The notes under the pieces were generated by a model, which worked only from the letters and a program-made list of their open reading frames with translations, searched no databases and was not told where the DNA came from. The translations under genes were made by a program, and so were the position numbers. A DNA stretch of 64,000 nt from Myxococcota bacterium (GTDB lineage Bacteria; Myxococcota_A; UBA796; JAFGLY01): contig JAJRWT010000032.1 of the NCBI GenBank assembly GCA_024276675.1, forward strand, positions 248,001 to 312,000, read 5' to 3'. This document shows, one piece after another, positions 62,833-64,000 of the stretch; position 1 is the first letter of the stretch, and each line of letters opens with the position of its first letter.

Positions 62833-64000
62833 ATGACAACAAGGAGCAACACCAGACTGGGACTCGGCCCATTCTCACTCCTGGCGATGCTTGGAAAGGG
62901 TGGCATGTCCGAAGTGTGGTTGGCCCGTCACAGGGAGACGCGGCTCTCCGTGGCTGTGAAGCTGGTGACGGCCAGTTGGGCAAGGGAGTTGGCTGCCGGC
63001 GACCTGCTGCGAAACGAAGTCAGGTCGGTCGCCGCGTTGGAACACCCCGGCATAGTGGCCATGGTCGACTACGGCGAGGTCTCCGAATCCGATGCACGTT
63101 CCCTGGGCAGCCGCTTCCCACCCGGAACACCCTGGTTGGCCATGGAGCTGGTAGACGGTGGTTCCCTGGAATCGTGCTGCGGAATACTGGAATGGCACGG
63201 AATCCACTCCATCCTGCGAGGCCTCCTGGATGCCCTCGCCCACGCCCACGCACGAGCGGTCGTCCATCGAGACATCAAGCCCAGTAACGTGCTCCTCACG
63301 CGCTCCCACCAGGCCCCCCGCCTGACCGACTTTGGCCTGGCCCACGCCACGGACCAACTGGAGTACCGGGACACGGACCGCCCCATCATGGGCACGCCGG
63401 CCTTCATGGCGCCCGAACAATTCGAAAACAGGTGGCGCGACTTCGGCCCCTGGACCGACCTCTACAGCCTGGGTTGCCTCGCCTGGGCCCTGGCATGTGG
63501 ACCCCCCCCATTCGGTGCTTCGGACTCCTTCGAAGGCATGAAGAACGCTCACCTGGAAGCTCCCCTCCCCCCCTTCACCCCACGGGTTGGAGCTGTGGCC
63601 GGCCTCGAGGTCTGGCTTGCGAAACTCCTGGCCAAGAAGCCCGAACATCGCTTTCAGAGGGCTGCCGACGCCGCCTGGGCGCTGGAGGCCCTGTGGCGGG
63701 GCACACATGCTCCACGGCTGCGACGTCCACAGGGAAAAGTGCCTCGAACACGGTCTAGGGCTACGGCAGCACAGCACCTGCATTCCGAATGTTCCCCGAA
63801 TCCGCCCAACCAAGAGGAACCAGCATTCCAACTACCTTCTCCCCCTCTGGATTGGCGGGAGGGCACCACCAGGGCACCGAGGTTTCGCCCCATGGACCTG
63901 GGGCTCGGCCTCTTCTTCCTTCGCACGATACCCTTTTTGGGCCGCGAGCGGGAACGAGATATCATGTGGAGCACTCTCCTGGATGTCCAGAGAGCCGGGA
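62833..64000 (+). CDS. Ser/Thr protein kinase, 3' end beyond the window edge
   Basis: From ATG 62833, open for 389 codons to the right edge. The N-terminal kinase domain has the glycine loop LGKGGMSEVW, AVK lysine, the catalytic loop VVHRDIKPSNVLL, DFG (LTDFGLAH), and the MGTPAFMAPEQF activation segment. After a Pro-rich linker (about 290-350) it begins a segment with FLGRERERDIMW. This sequence is typical of the AAA/NACHT-type ATPase that follows the kinase in large bacterial signalling proteins. It is cytoplasmic, and such fused kinases are abundant in Myxococcota. Confidence 0.93.
   Translation, partial: MTTRSNTRLGLGPFSLLAMLGKGGMSEVWLARHRETRLSVAVKLVTASWARELAAGDLLRNEVRSVAALEHPGIVAMVDYGEVSESDARSLGSRFPPGTPWLAMELVDGGSLESCCGILEWHGIHSILRGLLDALAHAHARAVVHRDIKPSNVLLTRSHQAPRLTDFGLAHATDQLEYRDTDRPIMGTPAFMAPEQFENRWRDFGPWTDLYSLGCLAWALACGPPPFGASDSFEGMKNAHLEAPLPPFTPRVGAVAGLEVWLAKLLAKKPEHRFQRAADAAWALEALWRGTHAPRLRRPQGKVPRTRSRATAAQHLHSECSPNPPNQEEPAFQLPSPPLDWREGTTRAPRFRPMDLGLGLFFLRTIPFLGRERERDIMWSTLLDVQRAG

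Overview
The window reads as a chromosomal segment of a high-G+C, LPS-bearing Gram-negative bacterium, most likely a Myxococcota or related deltaproteobacterial-type organism. This rests on gene content only: lpxA, many lipoproteins and outer-membrane-type proteins, a Ser/Thr protein kinase joined to a further domain, MopE-like metal-binding repeats with FG-GAP repeats, PAS histidine kinases, and a Na+-pump-type decarboxylase. No rRNA, tRNA, CRISPR array, transposase, phage gene or origin was recognised.

Left part (1-18 kb): a partial HEAT-like gene and an EF-G paralogue; a divergent lipoprotein of the sulfatase/alkaline phosphatase superfamily; three exported proteins, one JAMM-like; two large membrane proteins of glycosyltransferase (GT-C) or YfhO character; a lipoprotein; NADP-type glutamate dehydrogenase; and a large PEP/pyruvate-binding protein.

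Middle (18-35 kb): a two-gene molybdenum hydroxylase (fused 2Fe-2S plus molybdopterin subunit, separate FAD subunit), lpxA with a Gfo/Idh/MocA oxidoreductase, a metallo-beta-lactamase-fold hydrolase, a 2-hydroxyacid dehydrogenase, an AftB-like GT-C protein, a 721-residue MopE/FG-GAP lipoprotein, a small Cys-rich lipoprotein and an acyl-CoA dehydrogenase.

33.7-42.3 kb is the metabolic core. On the minus strand lies a compact lipid-type operon: fatty acyl-AMP ligase, NAD-dependent epimerase/dehydratase, acyl carrier protein, and a B12-binding radical SAM enzyme whose last 61 codons are cut off by an in-frame TAA. Divergent from it is a four-gene mmdA-mmdD-mmdC-mmdB set for a membrane, biotin-dependent, sodium-pumping methylmalonyl-CoA (or related acyl-CoA) decarboxylase.

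Right part (42-64 kb): an MFS exporter, a divergent kinase-fold protein, a PAS histidine kinase with an N-terminal Rossmann-like domain translationally coupled to a receiver-GcvH-like protein, an RND efflux triad, a CheY-like receiver next to a SulP transporter with a coiled-coil insertion, an outer-membrane-type protein, dCMP deaminase, a TerB-like protein, a radical SAM protein, an FKBP lipoprotein, MurB, and a Ser/Thr kinase that runs off the right edge.

The least expected signals are: (i) a pair of about 120-bp dispersed intergenic elements (22111-22229 and 53562-53681) sharing a nested set of inverted repeats; (ii) the premature stop in the radical SAM gene; (iii) the receiver-GcvH-like fusion lacking the lipoyl lysine, paired with an unusual kinase; and (iv) a SulP transporter with an inserted coiled coil.
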